Positions 36,653 to 46,582 are shown, counted from the first letter of the stretch. The stretch: DNA of 64,000 bases from Leptospira wolbachii serovar Codice str. CDC (GCF_000332515.2 NZ_AOGZ02000014.1:884001-948000), one strand, 5' to 3'. Numbers and translations are program-made. Notes: generated by a model from the sequence alone, not told the origin.

Positions 36653-37146
36653 TAGAGGAGATCGTCTGTGCGTACTTCGATGTATTCTTTCAATTTGAAT
36701 ATAGGAACCGATTGCCTATCTATAAATTCTTTGGGCTCTGCTGGTAATTTTTTGGGAGTGGGAAGGGAAGAACGTTTTCCCCTCTCATCTACAGAATAGA
36801 AATAATAACCAATCCACTCTCCCTTCACCCGATAAGGATTTCCAGGAAACAAATCCTTTACAAAAAGTTCAGCATCCAAATCAAATTTATTTCTTCTATA
36901 TCGGTAATGAATTTCATCCCCATTTAAGTCATAAAAAACAACAAAATCTCCTTGTTTCCCTTTATAAAACAACTTCCATTCTAAAGGAAAAGTTCCTGTT
37001 TTTTGAAATTCTGATTTTCCGTCTAAGATCCGTTTTTCGGAACGAGGGATAGGGCCTGTATAACGTCCATCTTCTTCGGACTGAAGAGGGATTACTGAAA
37101 CAAAAAAGAAGGATAATAAAAATGATAGAAAGAACTTTAATTTCAT
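36649..37146 (-). CDS. Small secreted protein of unknown function
   Basis: 165 residues. The signal peptide (FFLSFLLSFFFVSVIPLQS) is cleaved near residue 23. The mature protein is beta-rich with many Tyr (FVVFYDLNGDEIHYRYRR and GEWIGYYFYSVDERGKR), perhaps a small fibronectin-like or barrel domain. No family is recognised. Its ATG overlaps the TGA of the HEAT-repeat gene (ATGA), so the two are translated together and may act together in the periplasm. Confidence 0.6.
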   Translation of the reverse strand: MKLKFFLSFLLSFFFVSVIPLQSEEDGRYTGPIPRSEKRILDGKSEFQKTGTFPLEWKLFYKGKQGDFVVFYDLNGDEIHYRYRRNKFDLDAELFVKDLFPGNPYRVKGEWIGYYFYSVDERGKRSSLPTPKKLPAEPKEFIDRQSVPIFKLKEYIEVRTDDLLY

Positions 37147-38216
37147 TTGGGTTCTTCGTCTGGTTTTTCCTCTGTAGATTTTTCTTCCTCCACAGGACTG
37201 TCTTTTCCATTGATTTGGTCGATGGCTTTTTTTGCGGCCTTTTGCACCTTCGGACTGGGGTCGCGGTCTCGTTTGTATTCTAAAAGTTCCAGTGCTTTTG
37301 GATCTTTCAAACTGCCCATAAATTCAATGGCACGAAGTCTCACCATACTATCATCATCACGAGCAAATTCATTCAGTTCTTGGAATACTTCCTTATCACC
37401 CATAGTCACAAGAGCACCAATCGCATAAATCTTTAAAGATTGGGCTTTTTTAGCATCTAACTTTCCTGCCGTTTTCTTTAAGGAATCTAAAAGTTCGTAT
37501 AACTTTGGTTTGGCATTTTCGGACTTTAACTTACCGAGTGTGTTCATCGAATAACAACGTAAAGTTGTGGGTTGGACCTCATCAAAAGCCACTTCCATAA
37601 GAGCCGATTCAGCATCGGCATACAAAACCGTTCCGAAGTATAGGGCAATTTGACCACGCATATCGGCGCTATTAAACTTTTCGCGAAACTTGGTTTCCAG
37701 AAAAGGAGCTGCCACCTTTCCATCGGGTAAGTCCGCCAAAGCAGTGATGTACAAACTAAGTGAATTACTATTCTTTGTAAAATCTTCTTTTTTTACTTTT
37801 TCAAGTAAGGGATTAGTTGCTTCCGCTAATTTCATTTTTTTTGCAGAGTTTACGGCTTGTTTTGCGACATCTTCGTTGGGATCTTCAAAAAAAGTAATGA
37901 TGGTATCTTTGTTTTCTTTTAGGTCCAAATCACCAATGGTTTTTAAGAGGACAATTTTCATCCCCATATCTTTTTCTGATTTTAATTGTTCACCAATGAG
38001 TTCATAAAGTTCACCGGCATTCTCTTTAGGAAATCGAGTCAGTTCACCTAATGCTTGTTTTCTTTCCTGGCTTGTGCCATACCGAATGATTTTAGAAAGG
38101 ACATCTTTCTTTTTGGAAATTTGTTCAGGAGTGAGTTCTTTCTCTTTCCCAAAAACTGGAGAAAGAGAAAGGAAAATCAGTAAGAGGAAGAGAGATTGGT
38201 TTTTTCTATTGCCCAG
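37143..38216 (-). CDS. Secreted HEAT-repeat protein; start codon uncertain
   Basis: About 357 residues from the in-frame CTG at 38216. A signal peptide ([20 protein letters not shown]) begins right after this codon, yet no ATG, GTG or TTG lies close by. In-frame alternatives are TTG 38291 or ATG 38345, both inside the upstream receiver gene and giving a long, unlikely N-terminal tail. The mature protein is a string of HEAT/armadillo-like helix pairs ([39 protein letters not shown]) with an acidic tail. It is probably a periplasmic scaffold. It overlaps the receiver gene before it and the secreted-protein gene after it. Confidence 0.7.
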   Translation of the reverse strand: MGNRKNQSLFLLLIFLSLSPVFGKEKELTPEQISKKKDVLSKIIRYGTSQERKQALGELTRFPKENAGELYELIGEQLKSEKDMGMKIVLLKTIGDLDLKENKDTIITFFEDPNEDVAKQAVNSAKKMKLAEATNPLLEKVKKEDFTKNSNSLSLYITALADLPDGKVAAPFLETKFREKFNSADMRGQIALYFGTVLYADAESALMEVAFDEVQPTTLRCYSMNTLGKLKSENAKPKLYELLDSLKKTAGKLDAKKAQSLKIYAIGALVTMGDKEVFQELNEFARDDDSMVRLRAIEFMGSLKDPKALELLEYKRDRDPSPKVQKAAKKAIDQINGKDSPVEEEKSTEEKPDEEPK

Positions 38217-38673
38217 ATTCCAATTCGATGATGCGACGGTTGAGAGCTTGGATGAGGTGTTGGTTTTCCAAATTCTGTCGAAACTTATCAAGTAGGTCTT
38301 TAATGTCTTTGGATAGTTCGTCAATGTTCCAAGGTTTTTCGACATACCGACTGAGTCCCCCGTTATTAATCGCATAGATTGCAGAATCAAGTCCAGCTTG
38401 ACCGGTGAGAAGGATTTTGATCGCATCGGGAAGGCGATGGTGCACCTGCTCCAAAAACCGATCCCCTTTCATTCCTGGCATCACTTGGTCAGAAACAATC
38501 AATTCCACGATGTCGTTGCTACTGATAATTTCATCGATTAATGAAAGTGCTTCTTCACCACTATTTGCAGTCTCGATGATATGGGATTCGCCAAACCGAG
38601 CCAGAAGTTGTTCCGCAAGCGTTTCCAATACCGATACTTCATCATCGACACATATAATATAACCTTTACTCAT
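38206..38673 (-). CDS. Stand-alone response-regulator receiver protein
   Basis: 155 residues. The receiver domain has acidic residues in [10 protein letters not shown], the phospho-acceptor Asp in [13 protein letters not shown], and the conserved Thr and Lys in LLTGQAG and EKPWNIDE. The EKPWN form is common in receivers attached to PP2C or HD-GYP outputs. A C-terminal helix of ~25 residues ([18 protein letters not shown]) may be a coiled-coil docking segment. No kinase gene is adjacent. It lies 49 bases downstream of glgP and overlaps the HEAT-repeat gene. Confidence 0.85.
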   Translation of the reverse strand: MSKGYIICVDDEVSVLETLAEQLLARFGESHIIETANSGEEALSLIDEIISSNDIVELIVSDQVMPGMKGDRFLEQVHHRLPDAIKILLTGQAGLDSAIYAINNGGLSRYVEKPWNIDELSKDIKDLLDKFRQNLENQHLIQALNRRIIELESGQ

Positions 38674-38722
38674 TTGGGACCCTTTCCTTGGAACGATACA
38701 ACCTTCGTTCTTTTATGTCGAT

Positions 38723-41236
38723 TCAGTTTTGTGGCAATTTATAGATAGTTTTAGGAGGAACTGTGTCAAGAAGGGGGACCTTCCAGATGTCCTTGGCATA
38801 CTCTCGAATGGTACGATCTGAGGAAAATTTCCCTGACCTTGCTACGTTTAAAATGGATTTTTTGGTCCAAGTGGTTTCGTCCAAATAATCCTTGGCCACA
38901 AGGTTTTGAGTCTCGTCATACGCATCAAAATCAGCCATCAAGAGATAATTGTCTGTATAATAGAGGCTATCATAGATGGGACCAAAAATACCAGGTTCCC
39001 CCATAGAAAATAAATTTTCACGGATCATGAGTAGAACTCGGTGGAGGTCTTCATTGCGACGAATGAAATCAGCAGGCTGGTATCCCGCTTCCTTCAAACG
39101 ATAAACTTCTTCCGTGTGAAGGCCGAAGATATATATATTCTCTGCCCCCACCTCTTCCAAAATTTCCACATTGGCACCATCCAAAGTTCCAATGGTCAAA
39201 GCACCGTTTAACATAAATTTCATGTTGCTAGTTCCAGAAGCTTCCGTTCCAGCAGTGGAAATTTGTTCGGATAAATTACTTCCGGGGATAATTCTTTCGG
39301 CAAGGCTCACTCGGTAGTTTGGGAGGAACACTACCTTCAACCTGTCGGCAACGTCTGGATCCCGGTTGACCACCCAAGCTACATTATTAATTAACTTGAT
39401 GATGAGTTTGGCCATGTAATATCCGGGGGCAGCTTTTCCCCCAAAAATTACTGTCCGTGGTGTGATCACACGAGATGGATTTTCTTTGATCCTTCTGTAT
39501 AAAGCAATCACTCGCAGGATATTCAAAAGTTGGCGTTTGTATTCATGGAATCGTTTGATTTGCACATCCACCAAAGACTTTGGATCAATGGAAATTCCGG
39601 TTTCACTTTTAATGAGTTTAGCCAAATCATCTTTAGCAGTTTGTTTTACACTTCGCCAATCATTCTGGAAATCCGCATCATCCACAAAGGATTCTAATTT
39701 TTTTAATTTGTAAAGATCTGTTGTAAAATCATTTCCAATTCGTTTGGAGATGAGATTCGCCAAACTAGGGTTTGATTGGAGTAACCATCGACGTGGTGTA
39801 ATTCCATTGGTTTTGTTATTAAATTTTTCAGGAAATACTTTGGTAAAGGCTTGGAAGATAGTTTTTTTGATAAGCTCTGAATGAAGTTCCGCCACACCAT
39901 TCACTCGATACGAACCAATCACAGCCAAGTTCGCCATTCGAATTCTTTTTTCACGACCTTCCTCTATGATACTAACCTGTTGGATTTCCTCTTCTGATAG
40001 GACGCACCTGCTACGAACCTCTGACAAAAATCTATGATTGATTTCATATATGATTTCCAAATGCCTTGGAAGAAGTTTCTCAAAAAGTTCCACCCTCCAA
40101 GTTTCCAAAGCTTCTGGTAAAACCGTATGGTTGGTATAAGAAAAAACTTTTGTGACTACATCCCAAGCGGGTTCCCAGTCCATCTCTTCATTATCCAGAA
40201 AAATTCGCATGAGTTCGGCAATCCCAATGCTTGGATGGGTATCGTTCAATTGGATGGCAACGTAGTTTGGGAGTTCTTTTAAATTGTAAGTGGATTCACG
40301 AAATTGTGTGAGAATGTCTTGGAGAGAAGCACAAACCATAAAGTACTGTTGTTTGAGACGAAGCACTTTCCCTTGTTCGGTGGTATCATTCGGATACAAT
40401 ACTTTGGAAATGTTTTCTGATATGGATTTATCCTGCACAGCTTTCATATAGTCGCCATGATTAAAATAATCCAAGTTGAACTCTTCAGAAGACTTGGCAG
40501 CCCAAAGTCTGAGATAGTTCACCGTACTCGTGTTAAATCCTGGAATGGGATAATCATGTGCAGAAGCAAGGACAGTTTCATCAGGAACCCAATCATGTTG
40601 GATTTTTCCTTTTCCTGATACACGAGTTTCTGTATGACCAAAAAAACCAACAGAAAAGGAAATATCGGAACGAACCACTTCATAAGGAACTCCATCGGCA
40701 TCCCAGTGGTCCGGCATTTCTAGTTGGCTTCCATTCGCAATGATTTGGTTGAAAATTCCATAATCGTAGCGAATCCCGTAACCAAACCCAGGAACATTGA
40801 GAGTGGCCATCGAATCCAAAAAACAAGCCGCAAGCCGCCCAAGCCCCCCGTTTCCAAGACCCGCATCGGTTTCAAATTCCAAAACGTCTGTTAGCTCAAA
40901 GCCAATTCCTCGAAGCATCACTTGGATGGTTTCGTATAATCCGAGATTGATGAGAGCATTCATGAGGGTGCGTCCCATAAGAAATTCTAAGGAAAAATAA
41001 AATACTCGTTTAGGATTTTCATTTCGGTAACGTTCGTGAGTGACATTCAATCGATCGATTAAGAAATCTCTAATGGTATGGCCAAGAGCTTTGTATATAT
41101 CTTCGTTTTTAAGATTGAACCTGTTTTTACCAATGGTGTATTCTAGATGATGGGCAAATTGTTTTTCCATCGAAGCCAAGTCGGCTTTTTGTTCTTCTGA
41201 TAAAAGGGTAATTAAACGAGGATTCGTGACAACCAT
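38723..41236 (-). CDS. glgP: Glycogen/starch/maltodextrin phosphorylase
   Basis: 837 residues, the usual length. It phosphorolyses alpha-1,4-glucan to glucose 1-phosphate. YFSLEFLMGRTLMNAL near the N-terminus and TDAGLGNGGLGRLAACFLDS are family hallmarks; the PLP-binding Lys lies in EASGTSNMKFMLNGALTIGT. It implies glucan storage or uptake. No other glycogen gene is nearby. It is read on the same strand as the DUF192 lipoprotein gene (gap about 50 bases) and the receiver gene that follows. Confidence 0.96.
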   Translation of the reverse strand: MVVTNPRLITLLSEEQKADLASMEKQFAHHLEYTIGKNRFNLKNEDIYKALGHTIRDFLIDRLNVTHERYRNENPKRVFYFSLEFLMGRTLMNALINLGLYETIQVMLRGIGFELTDVLEFETDAGLGNGGLGRLAACFLDSMATLNVPGFGYGIRYDYGIFNQIIANGSQLEMPDHWDADGVPYEVVRSDISFSVGFFGHTETRVSGKGKIQHDWVPDETVLASAHDYPIPGFNTSTVNYLRLWAAKSSEEFNLDYFNHGDYMKAVQDKSISENISKVLYPNDTTEQGKVLRLKQQYFMVCASLQDILTQFRESTYNLKELPNYVAIQLNDTHPSIGIAELMRIFLDNEEMDWEPAWDVVTKVFSYTNHTVLPEALETWRVELFEKLLPRHLEIIYEINHRFLSEVRSRCVLSEEEIQQVSIIEEGREKRIRMANLAVIGSYRVNGVAELHSELIKKTIFQAFTKVFPEKFNNKTNGITPRRWLLQSNPSLANLISKRIGNDFTTDLYKLKKLESFVDDADFQNDWRSVKQTAKDDLAKLIKSETGISIDPKSLVDVQIKRFHEYKRQLLNILRVIALYRRIKENPSRVITPRTVIFGGKAAPGYYMAKLIIKLINNVAWVVNRDPDVADRLKVVFLPNYRVSLAERIIPGSNLSEQISTAGTEASGTSNMKFMLNGALTIGTLDGANVEILEEVGAENIYIFGLHTEEVYRLKEAGYQPADFIRRNEDLHRVLLMIRENLFSMGEPGIFGPIYDSLYYTDNYLLMADFDAYDETQNLVAKDYLDETTWTKKSILNVARSGKFSSDRTIREYAKDIWKVPLLDTVPPKTIYKLPQN

Positions 41237-41288
41237 GGGTTCAAATGGTATCGAAACCTCGTGAGAGATTCAAGTAAAAAGAAATTTT

Positions 41289-41753
41289 TTAATCGCGGGC
41301 ACTGACCTTTCTTTCCAAAGTGAGGACCGCGTCTTTACCTATTTTGTGTTTTGCGAACCAACCTTGGTTGACTTCCAAAGCATACATCGCGGGTTTTCTT
41401 GCGTTGTAAACTTCCTCTGTTTGGTTTGGTTTCATATCGAATGATTCTAAAAGTCGCATATCTTCGGAAAAATAACCAATCGACAAAGGAATGAGAGTGT
41501 TCTTCATCCAAAAACTTAAAAAATCTGGGCGAGGGAAAACAAAAAGCATTCCTTCATCCTCACCAAGTTTTGTTCGGTACATAAGACCCGTGGCCCTTGT
41601 GGAAGGAGTGTTGGCAATTTCCAATTTTAAAGCACGATCAGCAACACTTCCAAATAGAATTTCTGGAGTGTTAGTTTGAGACGGAAAGGATTCTGCTTGT
41701 TTACAAACAGAAAAAGTCAAAAGAACAAGAAGAATGCCAATCCGTGTTTTCAT
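41289..41753 (-). CDS. DUF192 lipoprotein
   Basis: 154 residues. The lipoprotein signal ends LTFSVCKQ (Cys about residue 17). The DUF192 core has TRATGLMYRTKLGEDEGMLF, FWMKNTLIPLSIGYF and MYALEVNQGWFAKHKI, all conserved in the family. The biochemical role of DUF192 proteins is unknown; they are small beta barrels of the envelope. It lies 4 bases downstream of the enoyl-CoA hydratase gene, so probably co-transcribed. Confidence 0.85.
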   Translation of the reverse strand: MKTRIGILLVLLTFSVCKQAESFPSQTNTPEILFGSVADRALKLEIANTPSTRATGLMYRTKLGEDEGMLFVFPRPDFLSFWMKNTLIPLSIGYFSEDMRLLESFDMKPNQTEEVYNARKPAMYALEVNQGWFAKHKIGKDAVLTLERKVSARD

Positions 41754-41757
41754 AACA

Positions 41758-42528
41758 TTAACCTTTGAAGTTTGGTTTTCTTTTTTCTAAAAAGGCAGAA
41801 AGACCTTCTTTGGTTTCTTCATCCGCAAACCGGCCACCAAAAAGTTGTTTTTCCCACTCCAAACCACCTTCCATATTTGTTTCCAATCCTTGGCGGATGG
41901 CAGTTTTTGCCGCCTTAATGGCGTTAGGTCCCCGAGATAGGATTGTGGTTATGGTTTTTTCGGATTCGTTTAAAAGTTCTGCAGGATCAGTGACTTTATT
42001 GATAAGTCCCAATCGGTATCCTTCTTCCGCAGAAATCATATCCCCAGATAAAATAAGTTCAGTAGCTCTTCCGACTCCTATGAGTCTAGGAAGTCTTTGT
42101 GAACCACCAAATCCTGGAAGTAAACCGAGTGTCACTTCAGGAAGGCCTAATTTAGCAGAAGCAACCGCATAACGGATATCACATGCCATAGCAAGTTCCA
42201 TTCCCCCACCCAAACAAAATCCATTGATCGCAGCAATAGAAATGAGACCGGAAAGCTCCATCTTACGAAAAACAGTTTGGCCGAGTTCTGAAAAGGCCTG
42301 ACCTTCTCTAACATTGAACTCTTTCATTTTGGCAATGTCGGCTCCGGCAACGAAGGCTTTCCCTTCACCAGTGAGAATGAATCCTCGAACGGATGAGTTT
42401 GATTCCAGCTCATCCACCATGGCACCAATCTCCGTGATGACTACATCGTTCAGTGCATTGAGGGCCTCTGGTCTTTTGATGGTGACAAGAGCAAAATTGG
42501 ATTTAATTTGAATCTCTAAAAAAGACAA
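41758..42528 (-). CDS. Enoyl-CoA hydratase/isomerase family protein
   Basis: 256 residues, a normal crotonase length. The oxyanion-hole segment is GKAFVAGADIAKMKEF, the second is NGFCLGGGMELAMACD, and the catalytic Glu lies in LGLPEVTLGLLPGFGGSQRL. Both catalytic Glu positions of true hydratases appear present, so 2-trans-enoyl-CoA hydration in fatty-acid oxidation is the best guess; leptospires live on long-chain fatty acids. It is not next to other beta-oxidation genes, but between a PP2C phosphatase and the DUF192 gene. Confidence 0.9.
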   Translation of the reverse strand: MSFLEIQIKSNFALVTIKRPEALNALNDVVITEIGAMVDELESNSSVRGFILTGEGKAFVAGADIAKMKEFNVREGQAFSELGQTVFRKMELSGLISIAAINGFCLGGGMELAMACDIRYAVASAKLGLPEVTLGLLPGFGGSQRLPRLIGVGRATELILSGDMISAEEGYRLGLINKVTDPAELLNESEKTITTILSRGPNAIKAAKTAIRQGLETNMEGGLEWEKQLFGGRFADEETKEGLSAFLEKRKPNFKG

Positions 42529-42539
42529 ATGATTTCTCC

Positions 42540-43907
42540 TTATTCTTCTACTTCCAAGATTAGAAACATGGTGTCATCAGAAAAACTATCGAGTCCGTAG
42601 TTGGATTTTAACTCTGTAAGTAGGTTGATTTCAAGTTCTTTGATGTTTGCACTTTGTCTATGCCGATTGAGAAGTGCGAGGAGCCCTTCGGTCCCGAGAC
42701 AATTTCCTTCCGAATCTGTGGATTCAATGAGCCCGTCGGTATAAATAAAAAAACGATCCCCTGGAGCTAAGGGCATCGTTTTTTCGGCTATGGGTGGAAT
42801 TTTAATATTAAACCCAAGGATAGCCCCTTGGGTTTCCAACTCTTGGTAGTCTTCGTCTTTGTGCGCTAAAATTAAATAGGGATGACCAGCATTCCCTAAT
42901 GTTAGTTTCTTCTCAATAAAATCAAAAAATAGATAAATTGCCGAAGCATGGTATTTGTTTAAATCATTTGCCAAACGGTCATCTAAATAATCCATAAGTT
43001 TGGCTGGTGCTGTTTTGAAACGATAGGGAATGGTGGAGACAAGTACCTTCATGATGGAGGCAACCATTGCTGATGAAATTCCGTGCCCAGCTACATCCGT
43101 TAAAAACACTCCCACGTTTCCTTCCCTGAGTTGTACAAAATCAAAAAAGTCTCCACCAATCACATTGGGACTTTTGCGATAATAAGTAAAAGCAAGACTG
43201 GGAATCTTGATATCCCCTGGGAAAAGGGCATCTTGTACTTTTTTTGCAAGCTCCAATTCATGTAACATAAATCTTTTTTCTTCGGACAGATTGTACATGT
43301 CTGTAGTGTCTTTTCTTTTATTGAGAACAAATACAGTGCCGAGAACTGCACTCCCCCAATATACCAATAATAAGAAATATTTACTAAAAAAAGAAAACTG
43401 ATCGGATACATCAGAAGGAAGGTTGAAGATATAAATGATATGTAAGATAGAAAAATAAAATGCACTAAGGAAACAGGCCTTTGGATCAAGTCTTGTACTA
43501 TACAAAAGGATGGGAAAAACAAAAGACATTAAATAGGAATTTAATAAATAGAAACTTCCAAGTGAGGGAAAGGAATGGATTCCCACCATAAAGACAAGAT
43601 AAACGAGTCCATCTGCAACAAATCCACTGAAGTAAATGACTCTTTGAATCGGAACATTTTTGGTATAAAATTGCAAAAGTAAAATTAGCCGTGCAATGGA
43701 TACACCAAGTAAATAAGGCAAAACTTGAACTCGAATTTCAGAAAATGGTGGAGCAATCAGCAAGGAATAAACAATGATATGTGTGATAAAAATATAATAC
43801 GTATATTCTTTATCATAGCGAGCTTCTACTAACTTTAAAATTTCCCATTCTGATCTTGTAGGTTTTCGAAAGATTTCTTTGAAGTATAAATAAAAGGAAC
43901 GTGTCAA
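42540..43907 (-). CDS. Membrane SpoIIE-type PP2C phosphatase
   Basis: 455 residues. The start is TTG, abutting the TGA of the gene before it, and no other start is possible without losing the first membrane helix. About six membrane segments (residues ~40-205) precede a linker helix and a PP2C/SpoIIE phosphatase domain (about 220-455) with ELAKKVQDALFPGD, VIGGDFFDF, LTDVAGHGISSAMVASIMK and SFSDDTMFLILE; the metal-binding Asp residues are all there. No kinase or receiver domain. It probably dephosphorylates an anti-anti-sigma-type partner under control of a membrane signal; no such partner is nearby. Confidence 0.9.
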   Translation of the reverse strand: MTRSFYLYFKEIFRKPTRSEWEILKLVEARYDKEYTYYIFITHIIVYSLLIAPPFSEIRVQVLPYLLGVSIARLILLLQFYTKNVPIQRVIYFSGFVADGLVYLVFMVGIHSFPSLGSFYLLNSYLMSFVFPILLYSTRLDPKACFLSAFYFSILHIIYIFNLPSDVSDQFSFFSKYFLLLVYWGSAVLGTVFVLNKRKDTTDMYNLSEEKRFMLHELELAKKVQDALFPGDIKIPSLAFTYYRKSPNVIGGDFFDFVQLREGNVGVFLTDVAGHGISSAMVASIMKVLVSTIPYRFKTAPAKLMDYLDDRLANDLNKYHASAIYLFFDFIEKKLTLGNAGHPYLILAHKDEDYQELETQGAILGFNIKIPPIAEKTMPLAPGDRFFIYTDGLIESTDSEGNCLGTEGLLALLNRHRQSANIKELEINLLTELKSNYGLDSFSDDTMFLILEVEE

Positions 43908-44249
43908 TCAGGGTTCTCCCCATACCAAAGTTTGGATCTCTGATCCATTTAAGGTGATGGTGAAAGGTTTTCCTGAATCCAAATACTTGTCCATTTGATT
44001 CGCAAGTTCGAATGCTTTTTTCTCATCCTCCATCCGAAAGAAAAAGGGATGAGAGAGAGCTTTGTAATTGTAGGGGAATCGTTCGGAAACTATGAGTGTC
44101 ACTCGAAAATGGTCAGGTCTCCTTTCCATTACAATATGCGACACTTCTTTTCTAGTTAAAATACGCACATCGGGTCGTAAATTCCACGGGTTGATTTCAG
44201 CGAAAAGGATCCCTGGAAAAAAAAAGCATAGACCAACAAGTCCTTTCAT
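43908..44249 (-). CDS. Small secreted protein upstream of the membrane phosphatase
   Basis: 113 residues from the ATG at 44249, chosen over an in-frame TTG four codons earlier because it starts a clean signal peptide (GLVGLCFFFPGILFAE). The mature part is a small alpha/beta domain with no recognised family. Its TGA directly touches the TTG start of the phosphatase gene, so the two are translated together, suggesting a periplasmic partner or sensor for the phosphatase. Only 19 bases separate its start from that of the divergent metallopeptidase gene. Confidence 0.6.
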   Translation of the reverse strand: MKGLVGLCFFFPGILFAEINPWNLRPDVRILTRKEVSHIVMERRPDHFRVTLIVSERFPYNYKALSHPFFFRMEDEKKAFELANQMDKYLDSGKPFTITLNGSEIQTLVWGEP

Positions 44250-44268
44250 ATAGAAATACAATCGGCAA

Positions 44269-45294
44269 ATGCGATCGAATCCTTACCTCATATCCTTACT
44301 TCCTTTCCTTTTTTGGGCCTGTACACCCAATTCGTTTTCGATTCCAAAAAACCCTTACGCAGAATGGGCTAAAGAAAGTATAGGTTTACAATCGAAGTAT
44401 CTCCCTCCCTTACAAGGAACATGGAATACGCGAGTGTATCCATTGGATTCTAAACGATTGGATTCCTTAATTGCCATCAATACCATTGATGGGATTAGTG
44501 ACGTTCCGGCACCAACGAAGGATTTGTCCCCTTGGAAATTAGAACTAGATCAAATCTATAAAACATTGCCGCAAGAAGTGAATGCACTGACTGATACTCT
44601 CGTTTATGGAATCTACTTTGTGACAAACTTAGGTTCAACAGGACTTACGGGAATCGTTCGTGATGAGTCTGGCAAACCTATTGGTGGGATCATCTATTTA
44701 GATTCTGATTTATTGAATGAGGGTGGAAATGATTGGGCATCAAAAAAAGAATCCACAGCCTTTCTTCCATCCAAAGAACATTCTATCAATATTCATTTGG
44801 ACGATACCAACTCCAAAGAAACTGCCATTCGTTTCATCATATTACATGAGTTAGGTCATATTGTATCCATTGTCAAGGGCCATGCTCCTGATTTTTCGGA
44901 AACACAAAGAGACTTTCGAAATTTTCCTCTTTTTGAAGGGATTTGGTGGTCCGAAACCTATTCTCCTTACGAAGCCACTTTTTTTCCCGAAAGAAACAAA
45001 ATCAAATTTTACCAAAAAACTCCTACCATCGCTTTATTTCCTGAAGGTAAATTTCTTTATAAAAAATTAACTAATACACAGTTTGTTTCGTTATATGCAG
45101 CAACAAATGCAGACGATACCTATGCCGAAGCCTTTGCCCAATACGTTCATGTCTTTTTACTTGGGAGAGAATACAAAGTAATCCTAACTTCAAAGGGATA
45201 TTCGGAAACTCTATTACAAGATCCGATTCGAAAGGAAGGAGGCAGAAGATTTCGTGATTTATTCCAAAACATTTTTTACCCTCCAAAACCTTAG
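44269..45294 (+). CDS. Lipoprotein zinc metallopeptidase, HExxH type
   Basis: 341 residues. The lipoprotein signal ends LFWACTPN (Cys about residue 18). A zinc-binding HELGHIVSIVKGH lies near residue 194, with a possible third ligand Glu in DDTYAEAFAQYVHVF about 90 residues on. I recognise no specific peptidase family. It is probably anchored in the envelope and acts outside the cytoplasm. The last 41 bases overlap the start of the next gene, an outer-membrane protein, suggesting translational coupling and perhaps joint function. Confidence 0.7.
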   Translation: MRSNPYLISLLPFLFWACTPNSFSIPKNPYAEWAKESIGLQSKYLPPLQGTWNTRVYPLDSKRLDSLIAINTIDGISDVPAPTKDLSPWKLELDQIYKTLPQEVNALTDTLVYGIYFVTNLGSTGLTGIVRDESGKPIGGIIYLDSDLLNEGGNDWASKKESTAFLPSKEHSINIHLDDTNSKETAIRFIILHELGHIVSIVKGHAPDFSETQRDFRNFPLFEGIWWSETYSPYEATFFPERNKIKFYQKTPTIALFPEGKFLYKKLTNTQFVSLYAATNADDTYAEAFAQYVHVFLLGREYKVILTSKGYSETLLQDPIRKEGGRRFRDLFQNIFYPPKP

Positions 45295-46582
45295 TTTACT
45301 ATTGGGGTTGGCCCTTTTTTCCTTCCCTTTAGAAGCGCAAACAAAGACAGAAGAACCAAAACCAATCATCATTGAAACAAATACAGAGATTGTATCAGAC
45401 TTTCTTTGGCGAGGGAACTCGTTTGCAGGAGAGGGGCAGAGTCGAAGGAATGGTGCGGCCTACCAAAGTTTTACTTATGCCCCAGCCCTCCAACCTTCCA
45501 TCAATGTTTGGTCCCCCGAAAAAAAATTTCAATTTTCTCTTTTTGGAAATTTTCAACTAACAAATAGAGGCGATCGTGATTCAGACCGTCGCCTATTCCA
45601 ATCCAGTCCTGGAGGTGTGGGTCCTTCCTATTTGGGAGAAGAGGCAAAATTCTATGATCCGTATAGCCAAGATCCCTGTGTTCGTTCCCTTCATGATCGC
45701 CTCTCCACTGGAAGTGAAGGATCAAATCCTTGCCAGGGTTACAGCCCCAACCAAGGATTTGGTCCCAAAAATGAACCAAATGGCAATAAACGGGCCGATG
45801 GAATGTTCTTTTCTATGAGTTATCATTTTGATCCCAGCCAATTTGGTGATTTTGCTGTTGGGATTTGGTTTTATAATACATTTCAAAAAACACCAAATTC
45901 CTTATTTAACCCAAACACTCAAAAACAAAACCTTTATGCATCAGGAGGACCGAATAACACGTTCAATGCGAACAATCCAGATGCAATCAGTCGATTGGTT
46001 TGGCACGAATATTTTTTACATTGGAAACTTCCTTTTTTAAAAATGGTAAAACCAACCATCTCCTATTACACACAATATTCTACAGAGAACGGGGGGCTCT
46101 TTGCCGGAAAAAATTATCTTTCCCTTAGTGGATCCTATACCTTTCGAGAAGATCAATTCTTTCGAATTATGCCTCATTTCAATCTTGGTTATGCCATGGG
46201 AAACAATGCTGTGGACAATCGAAACGGAATCCAGGACATCACCACTTCCACATCTTTTTTCTTTGGAGATTTTTTTATTAAATTTGCCCATATCTTTCGA
46301 CCCGACTTGTACCTTTGGGATACAAATCATTATTATGGATATGCTGGAGGCGATCCGAACAAAGCACATTGGAACCGTAGCTCTGAAGATGGGAAGGTAA
46401 CAAATCCTTCTCGTATTTATGGTGCGTACAACACCTCAATTCTAAATTCCATCGAACAAGTCAACACTGGGAATTCCCTAGGTGATTCCATCGTCAAAAC
46501 TTGGCTAAGAGAAACTTATACCTTACAAAAAATTCCTTCCCATTTATTTTATGTTAGTTTAGGATATTCCAAAGTTTTTTAA
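45254..46582 (+). CDS. Predicted outer-membrane beta-barrel protein
   Basis: 442 residues with a GTG start and AGGAGG about 11 bases upstream, inside the preceding gene. The signal peptide (LSLLLGLALFSFPLEA) is cleaved near residue 28. The mature protein opens with TNTEIVSDFLWRGNSFAGEG, a pattern seen in TIGR02001/Gcw_chp-type barrel proteins, then alternating beta strands, a Cys pair in a long loop (about residues 140-160) and a final strand ending in Phe, the classical BAM signal. An outer-membrane channel is inferred; substrate unknown. Confidence 0.65.
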   Translation: MIYSKTFFTLQNLSLLLGLALFSFPLEAQTKTEEPKPIIIETNTEIVSDFLWRGNSFAGEGQSRRNGAAYQSFTYAPALQPSINVWSPEKKFQFSLFGNFQLTNRGDRDSDRRLFQSSPGGVGPSYLGEEAKFYDPYSQDPCVRSLHDRLSTGSEGSNPCQGYSPNQGFGPKNEPNGNKRADGMFFSMSYHFDPSQFGDFAVGIWFYNTFQKTPNSLFNPNTQKQNLYASGGPNNTFNANNPDAISRLVWHEYFLHWKLPFLKMVKPTISYYTQYSTENGGLFAGKNYLSLSGSYTFREDQFFRIMPHFNLGYAMGNNAVDNRNGIQDITTSTSFFFGDFFIKFAHIFRPDLYLWDTNHYYGYAGGDPNKAHWNRSSEDGKVTNPSRIYGAYNTSILNSIEQVNTGNSLGDSIVKTWLRETYTLQKIPSHLFYVSLGYSKVF

